Assembly: GCA_963745205.1 (NCBI GenBank) | Contig: CAVUWX010000026.1 | Span: 1 to 64,000, forward strand | Direction of reading: 5' to 3' | DNA from: Hyphomicrobium_A sp963745205 | GTDB lineage: Bacteria > Pseudomonadota > Alphaproteobacteria > Rhizobiales > Hyphomicrobiaceae | DNA: 64,000 nt | Shown: in pieces, positions 42,465 through 51,532 of the stretch | Position numbering within the stretch: position 1 is the stretch's first letter | How the letters are laid out: every line of letters begins with the position of its first letter | The notes under the pieces: generated by a model | Seen by the model: only the letters and a program-made list of their open reading frames with translations | What the model was told of the DNA's origin: nothing | Databases searched by the model: none | Made by a program: the position numbers and the translations under genes

Positions 42465-43409
42465 ATGAGCAGGCGCCCCGTGTCCACCCTCGACCGTGTC
42501 GTTCAAGAAATCGCCGACGAGATGCGCGACAAGCCCGATCGCGGCGAAGTCGCGAGCTATATCCCGGAGCTCGCGCGTGTCGACCCCAAATCCTTCGGTC
42601 TCGTCGTGATCGACGCTAACGGCAACGCCGCCGCCGCGGGCGAGAGCGACACTCCGTTCTCGATCCAGAGCATCTCGAAGGTGTTCACTCTGGCGCTCGC
42701 GCTCGGCAACGCCGGCGACCGGCTGTGGAGCCGCGTCGGCCGCGAGCCCTCGGGCAGCGCCTTCAACTCCATCGTCCAGCTCGAATTCGAGCGCGGCATC
42801 CCGCGCAATCCTTTCATCAATGCCGGCGCGATCGCGGTGACCGACGCCATCCTCTCCGGGCATCAGCCGCGCGAGGCGCTGGGCGAGATCTTATGGTTCA
42901 TGCGCTTTCTCGCCGACGATCCCTCGATCAGGATCGACGAGGCGGTGGCGGCATCGGAGCAGCGCACGGGGTACCGCAACGCCGCGCTTGCCAACTACAT
43001 GAAATCGTTCGGCGTCCTCGATAACCCCGTGGACTTCGTCCTCGGCGTCTATTTCCACCACTGCGCCATCGCCATGTCGTGCCGGCAGCTTGCCATGGCG
43101 GGGCGCTTCCTGGCGCAGTTCGGCTCAAATCCTACGACCGGCCATTCGGTGGTGCAGCCCGAGCGCGCACGGCGCATCAACGCATTGATGCTCACATGCG
43201 GCCACTACGACGGCTCGGGGGAGTTTGCCTACCGGGTGGGACTGCCGGGAAAGAGCGGGGTCGGCGGCGGCATTCTGGCGGTCGCGCCCGGCAAGGCCTC
43301 GATCGCCGTGTGGTCGCCGGGGCTCGACGCTCAAGGAAACTCTCTGTTGGGACAGCTCGCGCTGGAGAAGCTGAGCAAACGGCTCGGCTGGTCGATCTTC
43401 GGGGCGTGA
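42465..43409 (+). CDS. glsA: Glutaminase A
   Basis: A 314-residue cytosolic glutaminase that hydrolyses glutamine to glutamate and ammonia. It belongs to the beta-lactamase-like family: the SxxK pair is Ser69-Lys72 in FSIQSISKVFTL, with later motifs NPFINAGAIAV, GYRNAALANYMKSFG, YFHHCAIAMSCRQLA and GKSGVGGGILAVAPGK. The length is normal. With glnII downstream, the region joins glutamine breakdown and synthesis. Confidence 0.93.
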   Translation: MSRRPVSTLDRVVQEIADEMRDKPDRGEVASYIPELARVDPKSFGLVVIDANGNAAAAGESDTPFSIQSISKVFTLALALGNAGDRLWSRVGREPSGSAFNSIVQLEFERGIPRNPFINAGAIAVTDAILSGHQPREALGEILWFMRFLADDPSIRIDEAVAASEQRTGYRNAALANYMKSFGVLDNPVDFVLGVYFHHCAIAMSCRQLAMAGRFLAQFGSNPTTGHSVVQPERARRINALMLTCGHYDGSGEFAYRVGLPGKSGVGGGILAVAPGKASIAVWSPGLDAQGNSLLGQLALEKLSKRLGWSIFGA

Positions 43410-43468
43410 CGCGCAATCTGGACGCCCCGCGCTTCTTGCCGGGCAGGCGCGTCTGCAACGCGCTCCAA

Positions 43469-43693
43469 TCAAACGCGATCGGTGAAGAGGCGGACGCCTC
43501 TTGCCAACGCGGAGGCACGCTCGGCCTCCTCGACGGCGGCCTCGTGGTACCAGCCGCTGCCGCATTCGGCCTGCGCAATTTTGGCGGGCGGCGGATGCGC
43601 CGGTGCGCCTTTGCGATTGCCGCCGCGGCTCGCGCGGCCGCCCGAGGGGAACGCGTAGAGCATCGCGGTTTCTCGATGTGCGATCGTCGACAT
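43469..43693 (-). CDS. DUF2735-like small protein
   Basis: A 74-residue protein, MSTIAHRETAMLYAFPSGGR at its start. The combination of xESAKIYxFPxGGR-like N terminus (here ETAMLYAFPSGGR), AQAECGSGWYHEAAVEEAER and a short tail is that of DUF2735, a rhizobial family of unknown function. It is convergent with glsA. Confidence 0.7.
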   Translation of the reverse strand: MSTIAHRETAMLYAFPSGGRASRGGNRKGAPAHPPPAKIAQAECGSGWYHEAAVEEAERASALARGVRLFTDRV

Positions 43694-44183
43694 GGCTCGT
43701 CTTTCTCTATTTCTCTGCGCCTGGTCTGAATCTAACAGACTCGCGTTTTGCGATCTTCTGCTGATTGCAGAAATGCCTGAAATTCAAACAGCAATTGCCC
43801 ACATTATGGGCAGGATTGTTTTTGCATATTTGGCTAGCATTCTCGGGCGCTGAACCCTTGTCGCGGTGTGAACTCCTGATCGCCGCCGCCGGTTCCGCCG
43901 CATCCTTCGCTTCGGATGGGTTCGCACCGAATGATCAAGGTAGCCGGATGCTGAGCGAGGCGTCTCAGGATGAGCGGGGCCGCGTCCGCTCCGAGAGATC
44001 GTTCGCTGGACCCAACGCTTTCCGCGCGCTCGCCGTTCGTCGCGATCACGGTACGGCGCGGCATCCATTTTCGCTCGCGATCCCTTCCACTCGCGACCTC
44101 AGCACGCGCGCAGTCCGCTCGCGCAGCGTGCGCCTCTGCGTTTTGTCAAGAGTCACGTCGTCAACAGCAGGGAGACACCCAAA
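43694..44183. other. Long upstream region of glnII
   Basis: These 490 bases hold no convincing gene on either strand. They include the dyad at 43796-43812. I looked for a sigma-54 GG-N10-GC element and found no exact match; the closest (AGGATTGTTTTTGCA) has one base too few in the spacer. Confidence 0.5.
43796..43812. promoter_or_regulatory. Candidate NtrC-type upstream dyad
   Basis: TGCCCA-N5-TGGGCA has the size and symmetry of NtrC sites (TGCACC-N5-GGTGCA), with one changed pair per half. It lies about 380 bases upstream of glnII, a distance seen for NtrC enhancers. It could also be a simple hairpin. Confidence 0.3.
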
Positions 44184-45224
44184 ATGACGAAGTACAAGCT
44201 CGAGTATATTTGGCTCGATGGCTATGCGCCGACCCCGAATTTGCGCGGCAAAACCCAAATCAAGGAATACAGCGCGTTTCCAAGCCTCGAGGATCTCCCG
44301 CTCTGGGGATTCGACGGCAGCTCAACGCAGCAGGCCGAGGGCAGGAGCTCCGATTGCGTCCTAAAGCCCATCCGCGTCTTTGCAGACGGCGCACGCACCA
44401 ACGGCGTGCTGGTGATGTGCGAGGTCATGATGCCCGACGGCGTGACCCCGCACCCTTCCAACAAGCGCGCGACCATCCTCGATGACGAGGGCGCCTGGTT
44501 CGGCTTCGAGCAGGAGTATTTCTTCTACCAGAACGGTCGTCCGCTCGGCTTTCCCGACAGTGGCTACCCCGCGCCGCAAGGTCCCTACTACACCGGGGTC
44601 GGCTACAAGAATGTCGGCGACGTAGCCCGCAAGATCGTCGACGAGCATCTCGACCTCTGTCTCTATGCCGGCATCAACCACGAAGGCATCAACGCCGAGG
44701 TCGCGAAGGGCCAGTGGGAATTCCAGATTTTCGGCAAGGGCTCCAAGCGCGCCGCCGATGAGATGTGGATGGCCCGCTACCTGATGCAGCGTGCGACGGA
44801 GAAGTACGGCATCGACATCGAGTATCACTGCAAGCCGCTCGGGGCGACCGACTGGAACGGCTCCGGCATGCACGCCAACTTCTCGACCACCTACATGCGC
44901 GAGGTCGGCGGCAAGGACTATTTCGAGAAGCTGATGAAGGCCTTCGAGAACGCGCGCGAGGAGCACATCGCGGTCTATGGTCCCGACAACCACATGCGGC
45001 TGACCGGCCATCACGAGACGCAGTCGATCCACCAGTTCAGCTACGGCGTTGCCGACCGCGGGGCTTCGATCCGCGTACCGCATAGCTTCGTGAAGAACGG
45101 CTACCGCGGCTATCTGGAGGATCGCCGCCCTAACTCGCAGGGCGACCCCTACCAGATCGCGTCGCAGATCCTGAAGACGATCGCGACCGTCCCGCTTCCC
45201 GCCGCTGCCAAGGCGGCAGCATAA
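44184..45224 (+). CDS. glnII: Glutamine synthetase type II (GlnII)
   Basis: A 346-residue eukaryote-type glutamine synthetase, joining ammonia to glutamate with ATP in the cytosol. The N-terminal beta-grasp has LPLWGFDGSSTQQAEGRSSD, and the catalytic domain has GFEQEYFFY, AGINHEGINAEVAKGQWEFQ, PDNHMRLTGHHET and the arginine motif RPNSQGDPYQIASQIL. GlnII, rather than the larger GlnA, is typical as a second enzyme in Rhizobiales. It ends before a strong terminator. Confidence 0.95.
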   Translation: MTKYKLEYIWLDGYAPTPNLRGKTQIKEYSAFPSLEDLPLWGFDGSSTQQAEGRSSDCVLKPIRVFADGARTNGVLVMCEVMMPDGVTPHPSNKRATILDDEGAWFGFEQEYFFYQNGRPLGFPDSGYPAPQGPYYTGVGYKNVGDVARKIVDEHLDLCLYAGINHEGINAEVAKGQWEFQIFGKGSKRAADEMWMARYLMQRATEKYGIDIEYHCKPLGATDWNGSGMHANFSTTYMREVGGKDYFEKLMKAFENAREEHIAVYGPDNHMRLTGHHETQSIHQFSYGVADRGASIRVPHSFVKNGYRGYLEDRRPNSQGDPYQIASQILKTIATVPLPAAAKAAA

Positions 45225-45263
45225 GGCGCCCGTTACGGCGCCGGCGACGCTTGGCGTTGATTG

Positions 45264-45298
45264 GGGTCAGACCTTCAGGGTCTGACCCTTTCTTTTTG
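45264..45298 (+). terminator. Rho-independent terminator of glnII
   Basis: GGGTCAGACC and GGTCTGACCC form a perfect 10-base stem with loop TTCAG, followed by TTTCTTTTT. It starts 40 bases past the glnII stop. Confidence 0.92.
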
Positions 45299-45389
45299 CA
45301 GCTCGGACCCGTCCCGCGCCGACGTCACGCTTTCGGCGCGCCGCTCACTTCGTCGCCTTGGGTTCAGCGCTCGTCTTCGCCGGTTCCGG

Positions 45390-45827
45390 CTAGCGGCAGA
45401 TCAGTAGCGGCACCGTGCTGTGGGTGAGCACGCGCGTTGCTTGGCTGCCGAGCACGACCTTCGCGAGTCCGCGCCGCCCGTGCGAGGCCATGACGATGAG
45501 ATCGCAGCCGAGCGACTTCGCCTCCTCGACGATGCCTTCCGCCGCGAACTGGTCCTTGACGTGGCGCGTGTCACAGGCGACGCCGATGCGCGCGGCAGCT
45601 TGCGTCACCTGCGCGAGGATCTTCTCGGCGTTGGCCGCGGCGGCCCTCTCGTATTCCTCGACGGGGAAGGCGACCGCCCACTCGCCCGAGACGGCAGCCG
45701 TCCACGGCTCCGTCACGGTGATCGCGGTGACCTTGGAGCCGAGCGCCTTGGCGAGATCTAGACCCTGCCCGACCGCACGATTGGCGAGCTCCGAGCCGTC
45801 GGTTGCGATCAGAATGTGTGCGTACAT
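45390..45827 (-). CDS. Universal stress protein (UspA family)
   Basis: A 145-residue UspA-type protein with one domain. It starts YAHILIATDGSELANRAVGQ, has CDLIVMASHGRRGLAKVVLG and ends HSTVPLLICR. The GRRGxxxxxLGSxxxxV loop is the ATP-binding signature, so it is of the nucleotide-binding class. A TTGAG-N4-GTCAA box 126 bases upstream could place it under FixK/FNR control together with the cbb3 operon. Confidence 0.92.
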   Translation of the reverse strand: MYAHILIATDGSELANRAVGQGLDLAKALGSKVTAITVTEPWTAAVSGEWAVAFPVEEYERAAAANAEKILAQVTQAAARIGVACDTRHVKDQFAAEGIVEEAKSLGCDLIVMASHGRRGLAKVVLGSQATRVLTHSTVPLLICR

Positions 45828-45946
45828 GCTGCCTCCTCAACGCCTCCAGAGATAACATTCCGATGCGTGCACGCATCTTGCAGACGCATCTTGCAGGGGA
45901 ACTCTTAATCGATCGCGACTTCTCCCGCACCTCGCCGGCACCTGCA

Positions 45947-45960
45947 TTGAGCCGGGTCAA
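45947..45960 (-). promoter_or_regulatory. Candidate FixK/FNR box near the usp gene
   Basis: TTGAG-CCGG-GTCAA differs from the FNR/FixK consensus TTGAY-N4-RTCAA at one position. It lies between the divergent usp and DUF1194 genes, about 125 bases from each start, so it could serve either. Confidence 0.45.
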
Positions 45961-46081
45961 ATGACAATTGCGCGAGCGGCGAGATACGGAAGTTTGCCGG
46001 GTCTGCAGCCGCGACATGCCGTAGTCTTACATTATCGCAACAATAGTGCATCCTAGGGTCATGTCGGACCGGCCATAGGAC

Positions 46082-46942
46082 ATGCACGAGGACATGCACG
46101 GCATGGGGAGAGGGGATATCAAACAGCGCGGCACGCTCCTCGCCTCGCTCGCCTGGGCGCTGCGGACGGGTGCAGGCATCGCCGGCCCGGTGCTGCTTGG
46201 GCTAGTCCTCTCGGTTGCGCGCGCGGCGGAACCTACCGACGAGGTCGACACCGCTCTCATCGTCGCCGTCGACGTTTCGAACTCCGTCGACGACGCGCGC
46301 TACAAGCTGCAGATGGAGGGCATCGCGCAGGCGCTCGAGGACCCCAGCGTCATCCGGGCGATCGTCGGCGGCGCCAAGGGCGGCATCCTGTTTTCCATGA
46401 TCACCTGGGCGGACCAGTCGAAGGTCAACGTGCCCTGGACGCACATAACCAACGAGCAAGAGGCGAAGGCCGCTGCCATGCACGTGCGCGCACTGCCGCG
46501 CCAAGGCGGCGAGTTCACCTGCATGTCGCGCATGATGCGCTTCGTCTCGGACAAGATCGTGCCGCAGATCCCGGCGAAAGCGGCCAAGGTCGTGCTCGAC
46601 GTCTCCGGTGACGGCCGCGACAACTGCAACGAACCGGAGCCCGTCGAGCAGGTGCGTGACGAACTCGTCAGCTACGGCGTAACGGTGAACGGCCTGCCCA
46701 TCCTCGAAGGCAATGAAGGCGAGGGTGAAGGGCCCGGTGGCGTCCCGACGCAATCCTATCTGCCGGCCCCGGCGGGCAAAGGGGAGAGCGGCAACACCCC
46801 GCTTGAGGACTGGTACCGCGATCACGTGAAGGGGGGCCCCGGCTCGTTCGTGCTTCCCGCCAACGGGTACGCCGACTTCGGTCGCGCCATCCGGCAGAAG
46901 TTCGTGCTCGAGGTCAGCAGCCTGTTCGGAGATGAGCGCTAG
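46082..46942 (+). CDS. DUF1194 von Willebrand A-like secreted protein
   Basis: A 286-residue protein of the DUF1194 family, predicted periplasmic. A membrane segment (IAGPVLLGLVLSVARAAE) acts as signal. The VWA-like fold has the metal-site motif DVSNS (Asp64, Ser66, Ser68), with VVLDVSGDGRDNC further on. Function unknown; VWA folds bind partner proteins. The first codons (MHEDMHGMG) allow three alternative starts. Confidence 0.82.
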   Translation: MHEDMHGMGRGDIKQRGTLLASLAWALRTGAGIAGPVLLGLVLSVARAAEPTDEVDTALIVAVDVSNSVDDARYKLQMEGIAQALEDPSVIRAIVGGAKGGILFSMITWADQSKVNVPWTHITNEQEAKAAAMHVRALPRQGGEFTCMSRMMRFVSDKIVPQIPAKAAKVVLDVSGDGRDNCNEPEPVEQVRDELVSYGVTVNGLPILEGNEGEGEGPGGVPTQSYLPAPAGKGESGNTPLEDWYRDHVKGGPGSFVLPANGYADFGRAIRQKFVLEVSSLFGDER

Positions 46943-46948
46943 CGCGGG

Positions 46949-47752
46949 CTACTGGACGTAGGCGCGATCGAGGTTCTTCATGGCATCGAGATTGCGGGCG
47001 CTGTCCTTGCCGCGCAGCGAGATGAGGCGCGCCGAGTTTACGTCTGCCCCATTGAAGTTCGCACCCGCCACGTCGGCGCCCGTGAGATCGGCGCCGGCGA
47101 GCTCGCTGCCCATGAGGTTGGCGCCGCGCAGGTTCGCGTCGCGCAGGCGCGCGTACTCCAGCACCACACGGGCCATGTTGGCGTTCTCGAACGAGGCGCC
47201 TTCGAGGTCGGTCGAGCGAAACACGCCCCGCATCAGCCCCATCGACTGGTTCTTCATGTCGGCGGAGACGTCGGCGTCCTTGAAGTTGGCGCCCTTCATG
47301 CTGGCGCGCGAAAAGTCGGCGGCGACGCGCGCGCCCTCGAAATTGGCGCCGTCGAGCTTGGCGTCGCGAAACTGCGTGGAGAACAGGCTCGCCCCCTTGA
47401 GGCTCGCGTTGCTGAAATCCGAGTTGAGCGCCCAGGCCTGGTCGAGCACGACGCCGTCGAGGTTGGAGCCGACGAATTTCGTGCCGTTGATACGCGTCGA
47501 CTGCAGCTTCAAGCGGCGCAGGTCGAGGCCAGAGAGATCGATGCCGTTGAGCCGTTTCCCGGAGAAATCGGCGACGCCGTCCGTGCCCGCGGTCGCGATC
47601 GCGGCGAGCACCTCCTCGCGCGTTACGTCGGCCTTCTTGAACTCGTCCGACTTCAGATCGAGCTGATCGATCATGTCCTGAGCGTACGCCGCGCCGGCCG
47701 GCACCAGAAGCAGGGCGGCTGAAAGAAGGGCATGCATGAGCCCGCGTCGCAT
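46949..47752 (-). CDS. Secreted pentapeptide-repeat protein
   Basis: A 267-residue protein. MRRGLMHALLSAALLLVPAG is a signal peptide; the ATG at 47752 has AGGAG upstream and replaces the longer frame from 47908. From about residue 70, pentapeptides of A(D/N)LxX type (RDANLRGANLMGSELAGADL) should form a right-handed quadrilateral beta-helix. Cellular role is unknown; the periplasmic location excludes the gyrase-protecting type. It follows the 66-residue gene at 47793 by 40 bases. Confidence 0.85.
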   Translation of the reverse strand: MRRGLMHALLSAALLLVPAGAAYAQDMIDQLDLKSDEFKKADVTREEVLAAIATAGTDGVADFSGKRLNGIDLSGLDLRRLKLQSTRINGTKFVGSNLDGVVLDQAWALNSDFSNASLKGASLFSTQFRDAKLDGANFEGARVAADFSRASMKGANFKDADVSADMKNQSMGLMRGVFRSTDLEGASFENANMARVVLEYARLRDANLRGANLMGSELAGADLTGADVAGANFNGADVNSARLISLRGKDSARNLDAMKNLDRAYVQ

Positions 47753-47792
47753 GGCAGCTCTCCTTTTGGGCTCTCGATTAGAGCCGCCGCTT

Positions 47793-47993
47793 TTAGAGGT
47801 CCTCGGTGCCCGCGGCGCGGCAGCTCCAGCGCGCAATGCGCCAGCCTGGGTGGGCATCCGCCCAGGTCGCGAAATGCGGCGGAGCATCTGCCATGCAGTG
47901 GGTCGCATCGATCCCGCTCGCTAGCGGGATGCGGTAGTCCTTGCAAACGCCAGGATCGCTGACGAGACAGGCTGAAATCACGATCGCAATCAT
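47793..47993 (-). CDS. Small Cys-containing conserved protein
   Basis: A 66-residue protein with four Cys. MIAIVISACLVSDPGVCKDY is followed by ATHCMADAPPHFATWADAHP and a tail WRIARWSCRAAG. I recall the pattern C-x-x-SDPxVCKDYRxPL and FAxWAxxHPGW in other rhizobial proteins, always hypothetical. The four Cys could form two disulfides. It lies upstream of the pentapeptide gene and may share its transcript. Confidence 0.65.
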   Translation of the reverse strand: MIAIVISACLVSDPGVCKDYRIPLASGIDATHCMADAPPHFATWADAHPGWRIARWSCRAAGTEDL

Positions 47994-48149
47994 GCGATGC
48001 TCCTGGTTGCCCTGGCCGACGGCGTAGGTACTTCAAGCTTATATACGGCACGGACGCTGGAAAGGATGCGCGACCTCGGCAAACGCTATTCGCAAGCCCG
48101 CGCCAAATTGTTACGCGGGCGCCCCTGACGGCAGAATACGTGCGACAAT

Positions 48150-48959
48150 TCAGGCGGCGATGAGCAGCTCGCCCTTGCCGATTGTAGCGAGGTCGCCGGC
48201 GTATTTGCGGACCGGACCCGTGATGGGACGGGGGGCGAGGGGGCCCAGCGTGGCCGCTAGATAGCGCGAGAGCACCCGCAAAATGACGAGGTCGTGCTTG
48301 CCGGTATCGACGAAGGTGGCGAGCAGCTTCTCGACATTGGGGCCGATGAGGGTGCCGCGGCGCATCAGCAACCCGGGGTTGGCTCCGAAGCCCTGATCGG
48401 TCCAGATGGTGCCGCCGAGCATGCGCGTGCCGGCAATAGAGCCGCAGCGCCCGCGTACGATAATAGTGCCGCGCCGCATGCGGTCGCCGACGCGGTCGCC
48501 GGCGTGGCCCTCGATGACGACGATGCCGCCCATCATGCCGAACTTGTCGCCGGCGCGCTGGGCGCCGACCTGGTTGCCGGCCGAGCCCTTGACGGTAACG
48601 AGCCCGCCCTTCAAGCCCGAGGCGAGGAACGCACCAGAATCGCCGCGGATGTCGAGCCGGCCGCCGCTCATCTCGCGGCCGGCGTAGTCGCCGACGTCAC
48701 CGTCGACGATCACGGTGCCCTCGTCGAGCCTCGAGCCGATAAAGTCGAGGCGGCTTGAGCCGCTTTCGAACCTCACGCTATCGCCCGCCCGGCCGCCGAG
48801 CGCGAACACGTCGCCGACCTTCAATTGGCGCTTAGTGGAGCCGACCACGATGCGCTCGATGTCGCCCTGCGACAACGGAGCGAGCCGCCGCGGCGTCAGC
48901 TCGGATACGTCGAGGCGCTCGTCAGGTGCCGCCTTCAGTCGAAACGTCAGCCCGCTCAT
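48150..48959 (-). CDS. fhcC: Formyltransferase/hydrolase complex subunit FhcC
   Basis: A 269-residue subunit of the Fhc complex, homologous to formylmethanofuran dehydrogenase subunit C. Its right-handed beta-helix is built from repeats of G-x-x-x-G-x-x-x-G type (VTVKGSAGNQVGAQRAGDKF, IVRGRCGSIAGTRMLGGTIW). It scaffolds the FhcA and FhcD subunits. The start at 48959 (MSGLTFRLKAAPDE) overlaps the fhcD stop by four bases. It is the last gene of fhcBADC. Confidence 0.92.
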   Translation of the reverse strand: MSGLTFRLKAAPDERLDVSELTPRRLAPLSQGDIERIVVGSTKRQLKVGDVFALGGRAGDSVRFESGSSRLDFIGSRLDEGTVIVDGDVGDYAGREMSGGRLDIRGDSGAFLASGLKGGLVTVKGSAGNQVGAQRAGDKFGMMGGIVVIEGHAGDRVGDRMRRGTIIVRGRCGSIAGTRMLGGTIWTDQGFGANPGLLMRRGTLIGPNVEKLLATFVDTGKHDLVILRVLSRYLAATLGPLAPRPITGPVRKYAGDLATIGKGELLIAA

Positions 48960-49855
48960 GGAAGCAGCTCCCGCAGGTGATAATGATGCTGGCCGAGCTT
49001 GCCGCCGTAGTTGCCGGCACTGATGCGCGTGACCCCCTTCGACGGCCCGACCTCGATCAAAGACTTCAGCGCCGCCTTCATGGCGTCGGCGACCGATTTC
49101 GACGAGAGGCCGTCGATGACGATCTCGAGTACGGCGACGGTGTCGGGGCCGAGCTCGCTCTTCACGCGCCCGCGCAGCGTGGGGCAGAAGGCGTCGTTGG
49201 TCGAGGCGACCATGCCCTTGTACTTGGAGCCCACCTTGGAGCCCGAGCGGACGATGCCGCCCGGAAACGGGGTGATGACGTCGGGCACCTCGGCGATGGC
49301 GGCGACCGCGGTTTCTGCCGCCGAGAGAAGGCCCGTGCGGTCGTTGCCGAGGATCAGCACGTTGCCGCCGCCGACCGCGTCGGTCACGACGCCGCTTGTC
49401 TCCTCGACGACGAACTCGCCGTCCATGACCGGTATGCGCCAGTAGCGGTTCTTGCCAAGGATCTTCGCGGTCTGAAAGCCGTCGCCGAAATAGCGCGGGC
49501 CCTGGCCGAGTCCGATGCGCCTCTTGGCATCGACACCGGCGTAGCAGGCCGAGCCGGGGCTCGTCAGCACGCACTGGCCGACGCGGTTCTTGAGCTGGGG
49601 TGCGAGCGCGTCGGGCGAGAAGCCGAACAGGAGCACGCGCACGCCGGGGCGTCCATCCGGCGTCTCCTCGGGCTTCAATTCCCGGTCGATGCCGACCTCG
49701 GCGCCGCAGCCGATGACGGAAGTGCCAAAGCCGCTCATGGTGACGGCAGCCTGGCGGGCCCAGCGGGGGCTGTCGGCCGTGATGATAACGCCGGTACCGC
49801 TCATGCCGAATGCCTCGGCGAACGTGTCGTCGATCGTGATGCCGTTGACCTTCAT
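48956..49855 (-). CDS. fhcD: Formylmethanofuran--H4MPT formyltransferase FhcD
   Basis: A 299-residue formyltransferase (Ftr homologue) that moves the formyl group from formyl-H4MPT to the methanofuran-like carrier. It starts MKVNGITIDDTFAEAFGMSG and has ITADSPRWARQAAVTMSGFG, ACYAGVDAKRRIGLGQGPRY and GGKLGQHHYHL near the C terminus, all typical. It overlaps fhcA and fhcC by four bases each, so translation is coupled. Confidence 0.95.
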   Translation of the reverse strand: MKVNGITIDDTFAEAFGMSGTGVIITADSPRWARQAAVTMSGFGTSVIGCGAEVGIDRELKPEETPDGRPGVRVLLFGFSPDALAPQLKNRVGQCVLTSPGSACYAGVDAKRRIGLGQGPRYFGDGFQTAKILGKNRYWRIPVMDGEFVVEETSGVVTDAVGGGNVLILGNDRTGLLSAAETAVAAIAEVPDVITPFPGGIVRSGSKVGSKYKGMVASTNDAFCPTLRGRVKSELGPDTVAVLEIVIDGLSSKSVADAMKAALKSLIEVGPSKGVTRISAGNYGGKLGQHHYHLRELLP

Positions 49856-51516
49856 GACACGCGTGCCCTGGTCGGTTGCACGACGATCTGTCCGCGCCCG
49901 CTGTCGACGATCTCCTCGTCGCTCACGCGGAAGTTCTCCATCGCGATCGTGTGATAGCGGTCGAAGTACTCTTTGAGCGGCTTCTCGATGGAGCGGTCAT
50001 ACTCGGGCCGCGCGACATGGGTTGCGCCCTGCACCACCTTCACCACCTTGCCGTCGCGCACGATCACCTCGCCGTTCTTGAACACGAGCTCGGGCTTGGC
50101 AAACATCGCCTCGCGGTCAGAGTTGTCGGTGTAGACGGTGACGTCGGCGCAGGCGCCGGGGCCGAGGTGGCCGCGGTCTTTGAGGCCGAGGCTGCGCGCC
50201 GGGCCGGCGCGCGTCATGATCGCCACATCGTAGAGCGAGTACTCGCGGTCGAGCGACGGCAGCGTGCTGTACTTGAGCGCCTCGGGCACGACCTTCAGCA
50301 TCATCTCCTTGCGGAAGGTGCGGTCCATCAGCAAGCGGATGAGGTGCGGGTAGGTATAGAAGGGCGCGCCGTTCGGGTGGTCGGTCGTCAGGAAGATGCG
50401 CCAGGGATCCTCGCACAAAAGGAAGGTCTCGAGCCCGATCGCCCACTGCAGCGAGTGTACGTAGCTCGAGTCGCGGTAGCGGAAGGGTACGACGCCGCAG
50501 CCCGCGTCACACTCGATGTCCATGACCACCCAACGCTTGGGGTCGGCGTTCTTGGAGCCGTTGTACTGGCGCATGCTGTCGCCGGACGCGGTGCACGTCT
50601 GCCCGAACATGACCTGGCCGACGTCGATGGAGATGTGTGGGTACTTTTTCAACAGGTCGGCGATGGCCGCTGCGCCCGAGGAGAAGTGGCGCTCGCCCTC
50701 GGTGCCGTAGCTGTGGAACTGGATGTGCGTCAGGTGCAGCGGCAGGCCGTCGGTGGCGCGGATGGTGGCGAGCGTCGTCTCGACGTTGCCGGGGATGCCG
50801 AGGTTGCAGCCGTGCACGTGCAGGGGATGGGTGATACCGATCTCCAGCAGCCCGCGCGCCAGCGTCAGGATGATGTCGCGCGGCGTGATGCCGTAATAGA
50901 CGTGCTTCTCGTCGAGGTTCAGCCGGCGCTGGTTGAACTTGAAGGCGCTGATGCCGCCCGGATTGACCACCTTGACCGCGATGGCCTGGGCAGCGTGCAT
51001 GGTCCAGGCGATGTAGTCCTTGATCTGCTGGAAGTCGCGCTTCTCCGCGATCGAGCGCAGCATGAAGTCGTCGCTGCCGAGCATGACGAAGGCGCCCTTG
51101 TCGAGCAGCGGCGTGTCGCCCAGCTCAAGGTGCGCCTGGCGGGCGTTGGCGGGGAGCATCGCCGGCTCAAAGCAGGCCGTGTAGCCCATCTCGGCGTAGC
51201 GGTAGCCGGTGATCATGGTCGAGGGGAGCGCGTGGCCGGTGCCGGCGCGCGTGAGCGAGGTGTGGGCGACCTCGTCGTGCTCGTGGTCCTCCGGCATCAG
51301 CGTGCGCGCGATCGTGACCTTGCCGCCGCCGATGTGGGTATGCGGGTCGATGGCGCCCGCCATGACGACCTTGCCGCGCAGATTGTATTCTTGGTCGACG
51401 CGCGCCTCGGGCGCCGCCGCCACGACGCGGCCGTCGGCGATGTAGATGTCGCGCACCTCGCCGTTCACCCCGTTGGCAGGGTCGTACAGTTTTCCGCCCG
51501 TCAGCTTGATCATCAT
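49852..51516 (-). CDS. fhcA: Formylmethanofuran hydrolase subunit FhcA
   Basis: A 554-residue amidohydrolase-fold subunit that hydrolyses the formyl carrier to formate. The metal-site HxH is His59-x-His61 in AIDPHTHIGGGK; HVHGCNLGIPGN and TTDHPNGAPFYTYPHLIRLL follow, as in Fwd/Fmd subunit A. It starts 16 bases after fhcB. The product, formate, links H4MPT-bound formaldehyde oxidation to formate metabolism. Confidence 0.95.
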   Translation of the reverse strand: MMIKLTGGKLYDPANGVNGEVRDIYIADGRVVAAAPEARVDQEYNLRGKVVMAGAIDPHTHIGGGKVTIARTLMPEDHEHDEVAHTSLTRAGTGHALPSTMITGYRYAEMGYTACFEPAMLPANARQAHLELGDTPLLDKGAFVMLGSDDFMLRSIAEKRDFQQIKDYIAWTMHAAQAIAVKVVNPGGISAFKFNQRRLNLDEKHVYYGITPRDIILTLARGLLEIGITHPLHVHGCNLGIPGNVETTLATIRATDGLPLHLTHIQFHSYGTEGERHFSSGAAAIADLLKKYPHISIDVGQVMFGQTCTASGDSMRQYNGSKNADPKRWVVMDIECDAGCGVVPFRYRDSSYVHSLQWAIGLETFLLCEDPWRIFLTTDHPNGAPFYTYPHLIRLLMDRTFRKEMMLKVVPEALKYSTLPSLDREYSLYDVAIMTRAGPARSLGLKDRGHLGPGACADVTVYTDNSDREAMFAKPELVFKNGEVIVRDGKVVKVVQGATHVARPEYDRSIEKPLKEYFDRYHTIAMENFRVSDEEIVDSGRGQIVVQPTRARVS

Positions 51517-51532
51517 CGAATGGAGCTCGCGT

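Noticed and set aside
43806..43822. Sigma-54 promoter upstream of glnII
   Set aside because: The GG and GC elements are separated by nine bases instead of the strictly required ten.
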